DNA from: a virus
Reading direction: 5' to 3' (one strand)
Length of the DNA: 63,793 nucleotides
Virus record (IMG/VR): IMGVR_UViG_3300042860_002533
Coordinates: 1 to 63,793 of that record
Shown: positions 14,184-22,323 of the stretch, one piece after another
Numbering within the stretch: position 1 is the stretch's first letter
How the letters are laid out: every line of letters begins with the position of its first letter
Position numbers and translations under genes: made by a program
The notes under the pieces: model-generated
What the model was told of the DNA's origin: nothing
The model's input: the letters and a program-made list of their open reading frames with translations, nothing else
The model's database searches: none

Positions 14184-15097
14184 CTAGGCGGCGAGGTAGC
14201 GGAATGCATTGCACCAGTTACCAACTGCCCCAAGCGTGGGAGGACGCAGTTGAGGGGTGGATGCACTGGATGGTGGCCGCAAGTATCGCCAAACGGTCCA
14301 GGGAAACCAGGAGAAGTCACATCCGATCCACGGCCAGGGAACTCGACACCCGAACACCGGGCGAAGTGACAACACCCATGCTGGTGACCCTGTTCGCCAT
14401 GCAGCCGGGATGGGGACAGGAGCATCGGCGCGGCATCCGAACCTCGCTAGTGCAGTTCTACAACTGGTGTCTGAAGAACGAAGCTTCAGACCACAACCCC
14501 GCTGATGGGCTGCCGCAGATACCGGAATCCAAACCCAAGCCCAGGCCCGCACCCGAATGGCTGTGGGACGAAATTCTGGTCAACTCGGAACCGCGAGTGC
14601 GGGTGATGATCCGGCTGGCCGGTGAAGCTGGACTCCGCAGGGCCGAAGTCTCCCAAGTCCATCGTGACGATGTTGTGTGGGACGGCGACGGGTGGAGCCT
14701 CGTCGTCCACGGCAAGGGCGACAAGCAGAGGGTCGTCCCGATCAACGAAAGCCTTGCTGAAGTGATCCAGCGAGGACCGACGTGGGCACCACCGGGATAC
14801 CCCAACCTGGGCTACTTGTTCCCCTCCTATGACCAGTGGGGGAACAAGCTGGCTCCGCACATGAGCGCGGATCGGGTCGGCCGTCTAGTCGGTGAAGTGA
14901 TGGGACAAGGCTGGACGATGCACAAGCTGAGGCACCGCTACGCCACTAGAGGTTTCGCCGGAACGAAGAACCTCAGGGCCGTACAAGAGGCTTTGGGTCA
15001 TGCCTCGGTTGCCACGACTCAGCGTTATGTGGCGGTGTCGGCACCGGAGATACGGGCCGTTTCGGAAGCTGTTTACCAAGGCGGCAAGACGGCGTGA
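14180..15097 (+). CDS. int: tyrosine integrase
   Basis: 305 residues, a short tyrosine recombinase. The N-terminal core-binding domain is helical. The catalytic set is complete: Arg153 (AGLRRAE), Lys182 (GKGDKQR), His248-x-x-Arg251 (MHKLRHR), His274 (ALGHAS) and Tyr283 (TTQRYVA). It should recombine attP with a host tRNA gene. ATG 14180 overlaps the repressor stop by four bases, so expression is coupled to the repressor transcript. The C-terminus GGKTA is a weaker candidate for a degradation tag. Confidence 0.95.
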   Translation: MTRRRGSGMHCTSYQLPQAWEDAVEGWMHWMVAASIAKRSRETRRSHIRSTARELDTRTPGEVTTPMLVTLFAMQPGWGQEHRRGIRTSLVQFYNWCLKNEASDHNPADGLPQIPESKPKPRPAPEWLWDEILVNSEPRVRVMIRLAGEAGLRRAEVSQVHRDDVVWDGDGWSLVVHGKGDKQRVVPINESLAEVIQRGPTWAPPGYPNLGYLFPSYDQWGNKLAPHMSADRVGRLVGEVMGQGWTMHKLRHRYATRGFAGTKNLRAVQEALGHASVATTQRYVAVSAPEIRAVSEAVYQGGKTA

Positions 15098-15682
15098 CGT
15101 GAGTATTTGCAGAAATCTTCTTCATTGCCTTGACTGCTGACTTACATTATCTGTATGGTGGTTAAATCAAGCTCCCCGATGGGGTCAGCCGACGTTTGTC
15201 TATCGGTCAGTGTAACGGGTCAGAACCGTGCGTTTTCGTGGTAGCCAGGGACAAGCGCCACAATCAGATTGATGAGCGAGAGCTATCCAAGCCGGAACCT
15301 GAGTAGCTGCATGTGTTCGCCTTCAAGTGCCCGTCCCGGCCGATCAAGGGGCAAGGTATGAAACCGCGCAAGCGGCATACAAATTGCGTCTTGTGTTTCT
15401 CTCCACCTACGCAACTCAAGGCTTACTCCTGAAATAACCACAGGATTAACCACCTACAGAACGTCACTGTTAGTGGTTAAAGGGAGTGGTGGTTGCCTTT
15501 GTTGGGTACGTTACTAGGGTGGTTGTTGGGCGCTTTCGCGCCGCCTGGAAAACGAAAGTTGTTGAACCGCAATGTCAAGCTGAAGCCCAAAATGGCTTTT
15601 CTGGAACTCTGACCTGCGGAAACATTCAGAAAATAGGGTTTGACCTGGGGTTATAAAAACATCGAATTGGTAGAATGGATAT
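15098..15682. other. non-coding region after integrase with repeats and promoter-like signals
   Basis: No convincing gene. Features seen: TTGACT near 15130 followed by TATGGT (18-base spacer), promoter-like on the plus strand; a CCCC-GAT-GGGG hairpin near 15175; an inverted repeat TAACCAC...GTGGTTA around 15446-15479; repeated GTGGTT words between 15160 and 15530; and a GGCGC-TTTC-GCGCC hairpin near 15530. The GTGGTT repeats could be arm-type integrase sites or regulator sites, but this is only suggestive. Confidence 0.5.
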
Positions 15683-15922
15683 ATGACAGGTTCAGACCAA
15701 ATCCGATTCAACGCCCGAATGACCTTGACCCCCGGTACCGAAGTGTCGATCACCAATCAGCGCGGCCGGTTCCGTTTCGTCAATGCCCAAACCACCAGCC
15801 AGGGGAAGCTGGTGCTGAACTTTATCGGCGGTTCTTCTGGGCATGAGGCGTTCCGCTCGTTTTACCCTGAGCGGGTTAAACGGGTGCATCGCATCGCCCG
15901 CACGCGAGCCAACGCCAGTTAG
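15683..15922 (+). CDS. small conserved hypothetical protein, 79 aa
   Basis: The ATG at 15683 has no obvious Shine-Dalgarno and may be leaderless. The sequence reads GTEVSITNQRGRFRFVNAQT, then NFIGGSSGHEAFRSFYPERV and VHRIARTRANAS. This G-R-F-R-F-V...F-x-G-G...R-S-F-x-P-x-R-V pattern is one I associate with small proteins of actinophages. Beta-rich with a basic tail; possibly nucleic-acid binding. Confidence 0.75.
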   Translation: MTGSDQIRFNARMTLTPGTEVSITNQRGRFRFVNAQTTSQGKLVLNFIGGSSGHEAFRSFYPERVKRVHRIARTRANAS

Positions 15923-15925
15923 TTA

Positions 15926-15978
15926 ACTAAACGCAATTAGTGTAAACTTAAAGTAGATGTATTGCTAGAGACAGGAAC
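15926..15978 (+). promoter_or_regulatory. promoter-like element and start-associated sequence
   Basis: AGTGTAAACTTAA followed by TAGATG is the same right half-site plus -10-like string found near 52420 and 56380. AGAGACAGGAAC at 15967-15978 ends five bases before the ATG and supplies the ribosome-binding AGGA. The left half of the TTACA palindrome is degenerate here (GCAATT). Confidence 0.6.
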
Positions 15979-15983
15979 AACCC

Positions 15984-16223
15984 ATGAAGAACTACGAACT
16001 CGGTGAACTGCTCGCCGTGCAGTGGAATCCAGAACTAGCCGAACTGTTCCCCAGCGCAGACCACACCGGCTGCCGACAGGAAATGCGGCACGACGGCACA
16101 AGCTGGTTCCCCTACAACCCTGTACGGTGCGCCGGGTGGCACTGCCACCGTTGCGGCCAACCCACCAACATGATGGGCCACCACAAATGCACCAACCCGC
16201 CCTGCACGCGAGGAAGCCGGTAA
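15984..16223 (+). CDS. zinc-ribbon protein, 79 aa
   Basis: ATG 15984 follows the conserved AGAGACAGGAAC leader. The C-terminal half has CAGWHCHRCGQPTNMMGHHK and CTNPPC, enough Cys/His for a zinc ribbon; the N-terminal half has aromatic residues and a short helix. First gene of a two-gene rightward operon with a membrane protein. Unknown role. Confidence 0.7.
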   Translation: MKNYELGELLAVQWNPELAELFPSADHTGCRQEMRHDGTSWFPYNPVRCAGWHCHRCGQPTNMMGHHKCTNPPCTRGSR

Positions 16224-16231
16224 CACCAATC

Positions 16232-16504
16232 ATGGGACAGGTACTCGCCCTCATGCTCCTGCTGGGCACAATCGGTGTAGTTGTCAGCGCCGTCGCACCA
16301 TTCCTCGTGTTCCTCATCATCGCGGCAGGAATAACGTGGATGCTGGTCGCCGTGGCACAAGAAGCGGACAAGCAACGCAACGCCAAGCTGATGCAAAAGT
16401 TTAGCCTGCTCAACCGCGCCGACAAGCAACACAACCAAATAATGTCTGGAAACCTGGAATCAGGAACATACGGAATCTACCAACCACCCAAAGGGCTGCG
16501 GTAG
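16232..16504 (+). CDS. two-helix membrane protein, 90 aa
   Basis: From ATG 16232 the first 45 residues are hydrophobic (QVLALMLLLGTIGVVVSAVA, then FLVFLIIAAGITWMLVAV), giving two membrane helices or one hairpin. A charged helical cytoplasmic tail follows (QEADKQRNAKLMQKFS). It lies between integrase and late operon in a position where superinfection-exclusion or host-envelope functions are often found; this is an inference from context only. Confidence 0.68.
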   Translation: MGQVLALMLLLGTIGVVVSAVAPFLVFLIIAAGITWMLVAVAQEADKQRNAKLMQKFSLLNRADKQHNQIMSGNLESGTYGIYQPPKGLR

Positions 16505-16511
16505 AAACACG

Positions 16512-16567
16512 AAAAGGCGGCAGGCTCGACCGGTTGGGGATGTACCGGGAGCCTGCCGCCCTTTCTA
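16512..16567. terminator. strong bidirectional terminator
   Basis: A perfect 12-bp stem, GGCGGCAGGCTC (16516-16527) with GAGCCTGCCGCC (16549-16560), flanked by CTTTCTATTT on the right and GAAAA on the left. It sits between the convergent rightward small operon and the end of the late leftward operon, so it can stop transcription from both sides. Confidence 0.92.
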
Positions 16568-16571
16568 TTTC

Positions 16572-16820
16572 TCACCCGATAAGTTGGGCAAGCCTTTTAA
16601 TATCATCGAACCGGTAACCGCTCCACGACCATGAAGCATCATCACCGCAATCGACTTTCACTACCGGAAACGCAGAATGCCCCTCGCGGCGCAACTGATC
16701 GGCAGCCTCATCGTCAACCTCAACAACCGTGTACTCAACACCAACCTTGTTGAAACCGACTTTCGTTGCCCTGCACGCCGAACAATCATCGGGCGGCGTA
16801 AACATAGTCACCTGAACCAT
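16572..16820 (-). CDS. glutaredoxin / NrdH-like thioredoxin-fold protein
   Basis: 82 residues from ATG 16820, which overlaps the previous stop (TGATG). It has the redox motif Cys-Ser-Ala-Cys in PPDDCSACRATK, then VEYTVVEVDD, a cis-Pro in HSAFPVVKVD, and SGYRFDDIKRL. This matches NrdH/glutaredoxin-like electron donors. No ribonucleotide reductase gene is visible, so it would serve the host enzyme or reduce other proteins. Last gene of the late operon, next to the terminator. Confidence 0.85.
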   Translation of the reverse strand: MVQVTMFTPPDDCSACRATKVGFNKVGVEYTVVEVDDEAADQLRREGHSAFPVVKVDCGDDASWSWSGYRFDDIKRLAQLIG

Positions 16821-17773
16821 CACATACCGTCCTTAGCTGCCCACGCCGAAGGCTCCGCACCGGGAGTGAACAACGACGTGTTCCACACCAAACCGGTGTA
16901 CCTGTAACCCGGCCCCGTAGCGATCAAATCATTGGTATCTTCCCAATACGCAAGCGGAGTGGCACCCGAGTTCTTAAAACAAGAAACACTTCGGTTCTGG
17001 CGGATATACCGGATGACGTAAATGTCGTTGTTCCGCACAATGTTATTCACCGGGCTATAACCAGGAACATCATCGTAAGTCGTTGGGGTTTTTCCCCGAA
17101 CAATGCGAACCTTGTCGTTGAAAATGCCGGTAGTGAACTGGACTCCCACCCAAGTTTTCATTGAGTAGTCGCTGCACAAAACCACCGTGCATTTACCGTC
17201 ACCCACATACATCATCGACACAGTTACAGTCAACGTATCTGTGTTCAAAGGTGCATACCACAACGCAGCCGCACTATTGAACAGTGAAAAGTTAGGGCCA
17301 AGAGTATTCGGTATATTCAGCGGATTGTCGTGAATGCTGATCGCATTACCGGAGCTACGCGGCACCCAATACTTGCCGACCTCTTTACGGTCAAACGTGT
17401 CAGAGAACTGCAATGCGTAGTTCGTAGAATCCGCAGTAGGAATCAACGGGTAACGGTGATCCGAACGCACCACCTTGCCGTAGGCCAAGTTCGCCACATC
17501 GCCGCTATCCTCAGTGAGCCGCAAGACGAAACGTGCGCCGTGAGGAATCGAATCCGCCTCATCAATCTCATTGAAATCAGCGAACCGGCCTTCCCACCGG
17601 CCTTGCACGCTGCCCGACCAAAGGGCCAGCTCAATACCGGCCTCGTCAGTGATGATAATTTCCGCCTTGGTCGACGCAGCATAATCCTTGCCAAGCCGAA
17701 CATTGCGGATGAAATTCTGGCCCTTGCTCAAATACAAAGAGTCAAGCCTCGGTGCCACCCCAATAGGCATCAA
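16820..17773 (-). CDS. minor tail protein, LtfC-like N-terminus
   Basis: 317 residues. Residues 1-110 form a beta-rich domain beginning APRLDSLYLSKGQNFIRNVR, which resembles the LtfC-like/DUF7264 domain. The rest (SDTFDRKEVGKYWV to WNTSLFTPG) resembles a beta-sandwich carbohydrate-binding domain such as DUF7257, also suspected at 28344-29537. It is a probable surface or receptor-contact protein of the tail, placed after the lysis genes. Family names are from memory and moderate in certainty. Confidence 0.65.
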   Translation of the reverse strand: MMPIGVAPRLDSLYLSKGQNFIRNVRLGKDYAASTKAEIIITDEAGIELALWSGSVQGRWEGRFADFNEIDEADSIPHGARFVLRLTEDSGDVANLAYGKVVRSDHRYPLIPTADSTNYALQFSDTFDRKEVGKYWVPRSSGNAISIHDNPLNIPNTLGPNFSLFNSAAALWYAPLNTDTLTVTVSMMYVGDGKCTVVLCSDYSMKTWVGVQFTTGIFNDKVRIVRGKTPTTYDDVPGYSPVNNIVRNNDIYVIRYIRQNRSVSCFKNSGATPLAYWEDTNDLIATGPGYRYTGLVWNTSLFTPGAEPSAWAAKDGM

Positions 17774-17781
17774 TACCTCTT

Positions 17782-18489
17782 TTACATAATGGGCAGCAGA
17801 AGCATCTTCGCTACCGCCACCAACAACAACACCAAAGACAACGACCCCAGCGACAACTGAATCTTCGGGCTAGTGAACTTCGTTGCCACACTGCCGAAGA
17901 ACAACACCAAGGCGAACATGATCGTCAGAAGCGTGTACTTGCCGCCCGTGTCGCCGTAACTAGCGGACTCCTGCAACAGAGACTCCGCTTCAGCGGAGAA
18001 CCTTTCGGCTTTCTCCTGCCCTGGCGGAACATACTCATCCAACGTCAACGGGGTGCCCTTAGGTAGAGTCCCGTCAGCCGGATTACCCTCTGCGTCAACC
18101 GTGCTGCGAGACAACCACACAACCTGAGCCGAATCCAAAGCCGGGGAGAAACGATCCCGCAGAAAACCCGCAAGATCGTCCCGGTTCAACAGAACCGACT
18201 TCTCCCACTCCAACCACACAGCCGAATCAATGGCCGTTTCCTCAACAGCCTTCGCCGCGAACCGGTTAGATTCGGCCCGCACAATCGCGGCCTTGTCCCA
18301 CAACCCGTTTGCCTCGCCACCCCACCGGGAAGCTTCAAACGAAGCCCAGGTAGCCAAGATCGCGGCCACCGCCATGATGATCGCCATGACGTTCTCAAAC
18401 CAGCGTTGCCGCCGCTCCGGAACAGTCTCAGCGTGGCCCCTCGGCGGCTGCGCGAACAGAAACCCCTTGACCGCAGCCCACTGAATCAC
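17782..18489 (-). CDS. three-helix membrane protein, possible moron
   Basis: 235 residues. Membrane helices at about 35-55 (MAIIMAVAAILATWASFEAS) and two near the C-terminus (LLTIMFALVLFFG and SLVLLLVAVAKMLLLPI), with a soluble middle of about 130 residues. This arrangement resembles host membrane proteins of the DUF4337 type rather than a usual phage holin. It lies within the lysis segment; roles in lysis timing or superinfection immunity are both possible. Confidence 0.68.
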   Translation of the reverse strand: MIQWAAVKGFLFAQPPRGHAETVPERRQRWFENVMAIIMAVAAILATWASFEASRWGGEANGLWDKAAIVRAESNRFAAKAVEETAIDSAVWLEWEKSVLLNRDDLAGFLRDRFSPALDSAQVVWLSRSTVDAEGNPADGTLPKGTPLTLDEYVPPGQEKAERFSAEAESLLQESASYGDTGGKYTLLTIMFALVLFFGSVATKFTSPKIQLSLGSLSLVLLLVAVAKMLLLPIM

Positions 18490-18683
18490 AGCACCCCAGC
18501 AGTCTCAATATCAGTGATCGCCTGCATCAACTCCCAGGCATCATCCTTGTCCTGCGCGGAAGCCTGACAGTGCGCCAAATGATAGACAGCTAGCGCATCA
18601 GACATAACAAGCTGTTCCTCAAAAGTGGAATCGTCTGGCACGTCGGCGTAATGCTCATTGCACGCCGCACACACAACCCTCAC
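18486..18683 (-). CDS. small zinc-binding protein, 65 aa
   Basis: GTG 18683 overlaps the holin stop (AAGTGAG). CAACNEHY near the N-terminus and VYHLAHC in the middle form a CxxC...HxxxC zinc site. Helical remainder. A small conserved-looking component of the lysis region with unknown role. Confidence 0.65.
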   Translation of the reverse strand: MRVVCAACNEHYADVPDDSTFEEQLVMSDALAVYHLAHCQASAQDKDDAWELMQAITDIETAGVL

Positions 18684-19231
18684 TTCGCCTCAATTCTTGT
18701 CGCCCAACTCATCGCCGTAGTGACCAGAGTCTTTATCAGGGAAGTGCCCACTATCAGCCATGCTGCCCGATCCGTAACATCGAACGTAGGCTGCGAAATC
18801 GTTGTCACCACAGCCATAACGGTCACACCCATATCAACCACAATGTTCTGAAGAAATGTTCTCTGCGTAGTTGCGCCACCGGAGAACTTTTCTTCAAGAA
18901 TCTTGTCGTCAACTTCTTCTTCGACCTCGGACTTAATCATCCGCGCAATCGACTGATTCGCCCTGACACCCATCGCTTCTCGGCCCTCAACAACCGACTG
19001 GGTGATCGCAGAACGGATCGCCTCACGCAACTCCGCACCCACATCAACCCGAACCGCTTCCCCCGTCTGAGGGTTACGGGCAACCAAAGGAATATCGGGC
19101 TGCATCTGCTGAGGCGGCTGCTGATAATTCTGCTGTGGCGGCGGCTGGTACTGCTGTGGCGGCGGCTGGTAAGGCTGCACAGGCGGCGACGGCTCCCGGC
19201 GAGGCGGCGGACTCTCCCAAGGCATACTCAT
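18680..19231 (-). CDS. putative holin with proline/glutamine-rich N-terminus
   Basis: 183 residues. Residues 1-48 are a Pro/Gln/Tyr repeat (QPPPQQYQPPPQQ), then a charged helical segment. The C-terminus has two hydrophobic segments (VVDMGVTVMAVVTTISQ and AAWLIVGTSLIKTLVTTAM). It directly follows the endolysin, the usual place for a holin in actinophages. The holin call depends on that position and the two C-terminal helices. Confidence 0.7.
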   Translation of the reverse strand: MSMPWESPPPRREPSPPVQPYQPPPQQYQPPPQQNYQQPPQQMQPDIPLVARNPQTGEAVRVDVGAELREAIRSAITQSVVEGREAMGVRANQSIARMIKSEVEEEVDDKILEEKFSGGATTQRTFLQNIVVDMGVTVMAVVTTISQPTFDVTDRAAWLIVGTSLIKTLVTTAMSWATRIEAK

Positions 19232-20640
19232 CAGAAGCCCGCTCTCACATGGTCATACAACTCCCGCGCATTAACCCCAACCGACTCCGCAATGGCAAAC
19301 ACCATCGCCTGAGTCAGCAAGCCCTCGGCACGAACATTGAGAATCTGGCCTTCCAAATCCTCAACCCCAGAGTGGTGATGCGGCCGACCAGTCAGCGCAG
19401 TATTCGCACCAACCGGTTGGGGATCAGATACAGCGGGAGCCACAGGCTCTCTTGAAGGTACAAACTGAGCGGCAACCTGAAGGGCTTTGTGGTACCGCTG
19501 CACACGGTCGTCGTAGCCATGAAGCCCCCCATTAATAAGCCTACAGGTTTTCTCGTGATCCTCTCGGTCAGCAGCTTCATTGATCTGCGAACCTCTCGCC
19601 ACCGTCCAATACCAAGCAGCGCCAAGGAAACCAAAGGTATCACCGGCCAACTCATCAGGATGATCCAAGAAGTACGTCGGGGAAGGAACATGACCTTGTG
19701 CATACGCCCACTCCGAAACAAGTCGATGGTTTTCGGCCCCGGTGATCTGGATAGGACCGTGACCCTTATACTTTCTGCCGAAACCGGGCTGGGTATTTCC
19801 AAGATCGGCGCGGCCCTCATAAGCCGAACCATCAGCCAACTCCTGCATGTATTTCAGGCCCGCGCTCTCATGCCCGATTTGGGCGAACCACTGAGCAACC
19901 CGGCGCTCATTCGTACACTCCGACTGCGCCAGAGCATATTTCACCGCAGGAAGCAAAGCCTCATAACGCTCAATCGGCAAGCTGTCCCCCATAGCGAAGG
20001 ACAAAGCCTTAGCCTCATCCAAAGCCGAAGCAGGCCCAGGAAGCGTAGGAACTCCAACAGGCTCAGCATGGCCGTAGATGTAGCCCTTCGGCGGTACGAG
20101 GGTCGCACATTGGTCGAATTTTATCCAGTACACCGCAGGCTGGAAACCCGAATCCACAATCAGCACATGGCGAACACCGTTCTCATCCTCGCAGCATCCA
20201 AAAGCCGTAACGTAGTGATAAACGGTCCCGCCGCCGTAACTAGGATTGCGGACCTGCCCGTCAACCGGCGAAGGCCGCGAAGCCTTCGGATAATTGAACT
20301 GCGGCGCAACAAAGTTCAGTACCAGCGGCGCACCAGCATCAACAATCGACGTACAAATGTCGCGCCAGAACCTATCCTTTTCCGCAGGAGTAGGAGGATC
20401 GTGCGGCATCTCGACCAGCCGCCAATCCATGTGATGCGCCCTCTGCTGCAACACATCCCGAATCTGACCGATCCAGTCAGTTCCGCCCTCATGGGTGCGG
20501 CAATCACGCGCCAGGTCAAACTCATCAGCGTCAATTCCCAACGATAGGAGAATGTTCTCCGCACTCGCGGGGCCGCAATGGAAAATAGTGAGCTGAGTTG
20601 TACGGTCTACGGGAGGTAGTTGCAAAATCTTTTCAAACAC
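19231..20640 (-). CDS. lysA: endolysin: C39 peptidase + GH19 domains
   Basis: 469 residues. Residues 1-190 are a papain-like C39 peptidase: Cys22 (FHCGPAS), His142 (TVYHYVTAFG) and Asp163 (VDSG). Residues about 205-395 are a GH19 chitinase-like muramidase with Glu258 (IGHESAG) and YKGHGPIQITG at 291-301. The last 60 residues are helical and may bind the cell wall. It should cut both the peptide and glycan parts of peptidoglycan. This domain combination is typical of actinophage LysA. No LysB was recognised. Confidence 0.92.
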   Translation of the reverse strand: MFEKILQLPPVDRTTQLTIFHCGPASAENILLSLGIDADEFDLARDCRTHEGGTDWIGQIRDVLQQRAHHMDWRLVEMPHDPPTPAEKDRFWRDICTSIVDAGAPLVLNFVAPQFNYPKASRPSPVDGQVRNPSYGGGTVYHYVTAFGCCEDENGVRHVLIVDSGFQPAVYWIKFDQCATLVPPKGYIYGHAEPVGVPTLPGPASALDEAKALSFAMGDSLPIERYEALLPAVKYALAQSECTNERRVAQWFAQIGHESAGLKYMQELADGSAYEGRADLGNTQPGFGRKYKGHGPIQITGAENHRLVSEWAYAQGHVPSPTYFLDHPDELAGDTFGFLGAAWYWTVARGSQINEAADREDHEKTCRLINGGLHGYDDRVQRYHKALQVAAQFVPSREPVAPAVSDPQPVGANTALTGRPHHHSGVEDLEGQILNVRAEGLLTQAMVFAIAESVGVNARELYDHVRAGF

Positions 20641-20675
20641 GGTTCTCCCCGCTGTTCAGTTGTTGTATTCAGTTC

Positions 20676-21041
20676 TTAACTGTTGTGCTGGCCGCGATCC
20701 TGCGCCAAGGCTGCGACCACATCAGACGGTTTAATCATCTTCGCGTTCCCCTGAAGGGAGAACGGAACTTTCCCAGCGCCCACAAGCTTCTTCAACCCGC
20801 TCGCGGTCACACCAATGACCATGCCTGGGATATATGACTGCGGCACAGCAGCATCAGGGTCTACCCCTGCCGCGTAAAACTGCTTCCCGCCACCAAGATC
20901 GGGCAACAGTGTTGCCTCGGAATCCATGAACTCCTGATAATCGCTGTCGCTGATCGTCACCCATCCGCACCTGAGCATCATTTCGCCCAACCTGTCAGGC
21001 AAGTCAGCTACCTGGGTGCCCTCAGAATTTTTTATATGCAT
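20676..21041 (-). CDS. hypothetical tail-region protein, 121 aa
   Basis: ATG 21041 overlaps the upstream stop (TGATG). Mixed alpha/beta sequence with RCGWVTISDSDYQEFMDSEA and a C-terminal half containing IGVTASGLKKLVGAGKVPFS. It lies between the tail fibre genes and the endolysin; it could be a small tail component or a chaperone. No family recognised. Confidence 0.65.
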   Translation of the reverse strand: MHIKNSEGTQVADLPDRLGEMMLRCGWVTISDSDYQEFMDSEATLLPDLGGGKQFYAAGVDPDAAVPQSYIPGMVIGVTASGLKKLVGAGKVPFSLQGNAKMIKPSDVVAALAQDRGQHNS

Positions 21042-21778
21042 CAGTCAACTCGCACAAAGAAATTCACAACGAAGTGCTTCGGCCTAGTTTCGGGGTCGCC
21101 ACCATCTACACGGTTGCTGTTCAGACCGGGACGCAGGTACGCCTCGCCTGCTGCATACGAGGCAGAACCCGCTATGCCCCGTCCGCTGTCGCCTTGTCGG
21201 ATCGGGTCACGCGACGTGACGGTGAAGTCGGTGCGCGGTGCCCTAGTTGAGTCCTCGACGTGGGCGTTGAGCGCCCCGCCAGCCCACCCGGTTACGCCGC
21301 TTCTAGTTCCTGCACCACGCAGGAACGAGCCGCGCAGATCAGGCACCGTGTTGCGTTTGGTGAGCGTTGCATACGCGGTTCCTGCCACGCTGCGCCCATC
21401 GCAGAGCACCCACACCCCGGTCATGCCGCTGATCTCAGCCTCGGTGAGCAGCGACGAGATGACCGTCCCGATAGGTGACGGCTCCGCTTTGATCGCCGCG
21501 ACTTCGGCCTGGAGTTTGGTCAACTCGGCCCGCATCGCCACCGTCACCCCCTGCAACGCAGACGATTTACCGTTCAGATCAGTAAACCCGGCCTGCACGG
21601 TGTCCATCCGAGCCGAGATGGCGTTCAGGTAGGCCGCCATCTGATTACTGACCTGCGCCAAAGGCAGTGCAGGGTCCATCAGAGCATCGGAGATGAGCGT
21701 CTTTGTGTCGGCAGGAATCGTGCGCGGGAACTGCGCCCGCTGGCCGGGGCGATCCTGGTTACCGAAAATTGTCGCCAT
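21041..21778 (-). CDS. tail fibre protein with collar-like tip domain
   Basis: 245 residues. The N-terminus MATIFGNQDRPGQ shares a motif with the next gene. A coiled-coil stalk runs about residues 45-100. The C-terminal half has the phage tail collar pattern GTVISSLLTEAE...VWVLCDGRSVAG...VPDLRGSFLRGAG and ends ETRPKHFVVNFFVRVD, the standard trimeric fibre tip. It probably contacts the host surface. Confidence 0.85.
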   Translation of the reverse strand: MATIFGNQDRPGQRAQFPRTIPADTKTLISDALMDPALPLAQVSNQMAAYLNAISARMDTVQAGFTDLNGKSSALQGVTVAMRAELTKLQAEVAAIKAEPSPIGTVISSLLTEAEISGMTGVWVLCDGRSVAGTAYATLTKRNTVPDLRGSFLRGAGTRSGVTGWAGGALNAHVEDSTRAPRTDFTVTSRDPIRQGDSGRGIAGSASYAAGEAYLRPGLNSNRVDGGDPETRPKHFVVNFFVRVD

Positions 21779-22323
21779 CAGAACACCTGATAAGAAATGC
21801 CGTCAAACTGCACGGTGTCGAACTTGCCGGTGGGGGCCGAAACGGAAATGCCGCCGTCTGTGCCGATGCGGACACCCGCAAGCCGGTACGACGTACCGGT
21901 GTCCACGGCGAACGCGGCGGCGTTGACTTCAAGCTGGGGATTCGGGATCGCGCCGTTCAATTTTCGGACACCCAACCCCGACCCCGGCGATGTAACCTTG
22001 ACAGCCACGGTGCCTCGCAGTTGCACCGTGCCGTTGATGAGTCGGGCCTCGACCAGTCCCGTGCCCGTGCCGTTGAGTGGGCAAGCCACCCAGTCGACGT
22101 TTGGCGGCACGGACTTGCCTCCGGTGAAAATGTTGCGGATCTCGGTGACGGTGCTGGCTGGCAGCGGAGGCGGTGCCGCCTTGTCGGCGGTCAGCGATTC
22201 CAGGTCTTTACGCATCGCTGCGATCACCGCTTCCATCACGGTGAAGTCACCATCAAACGGCGTTAGCGTGCGGGTGAACTTCTGAGGCTCACCCGCCCTA
22301 TCCTTGTTACCCAGGACCGTCAT
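21778..22323 (-). CDS. minor tail / fibre protein, 181 aa
   Basis: Start ATG 22323. The N-terminus MTVLGNKDRAGEPQKFTRTL parallels MATIFGNQDRPGQRAQFPRT of the adjacent fibre gene, suggesting a shared attachment peptide. The C-terminal 100 residues are beta-rich (VEARLINGTVQLRGTVAVKV, then TSYRLAGVRIGTDGGISVS), like a carbohydrate-binding or knob domain. Confidence 0.72.
   Translation of the reverse strand: MTVLGNKDRAGEPQKFTRTLTPFDGDFTVMEAVIAAMRKDLESLTADKAAPPPLPASTVTEIRNIFTGGKSVPPNVDWVACPLNGTGTGLVEARLINGTVQLRGTVAVKVTSPGSGLGVRKLNGAIPNPQLEVNAAAFAVDTGTSYRLAGVRIGTDGGISVSAPTGKFDTVQFDGISYQVF

Noticed and set aside
16572-20640. A LysB mycolyl-arabinogalactan esterase gene in the lysis region
   Set aside because: No GxSxG hydrolase of suitable size is present among the lysis genes, so it was not called.
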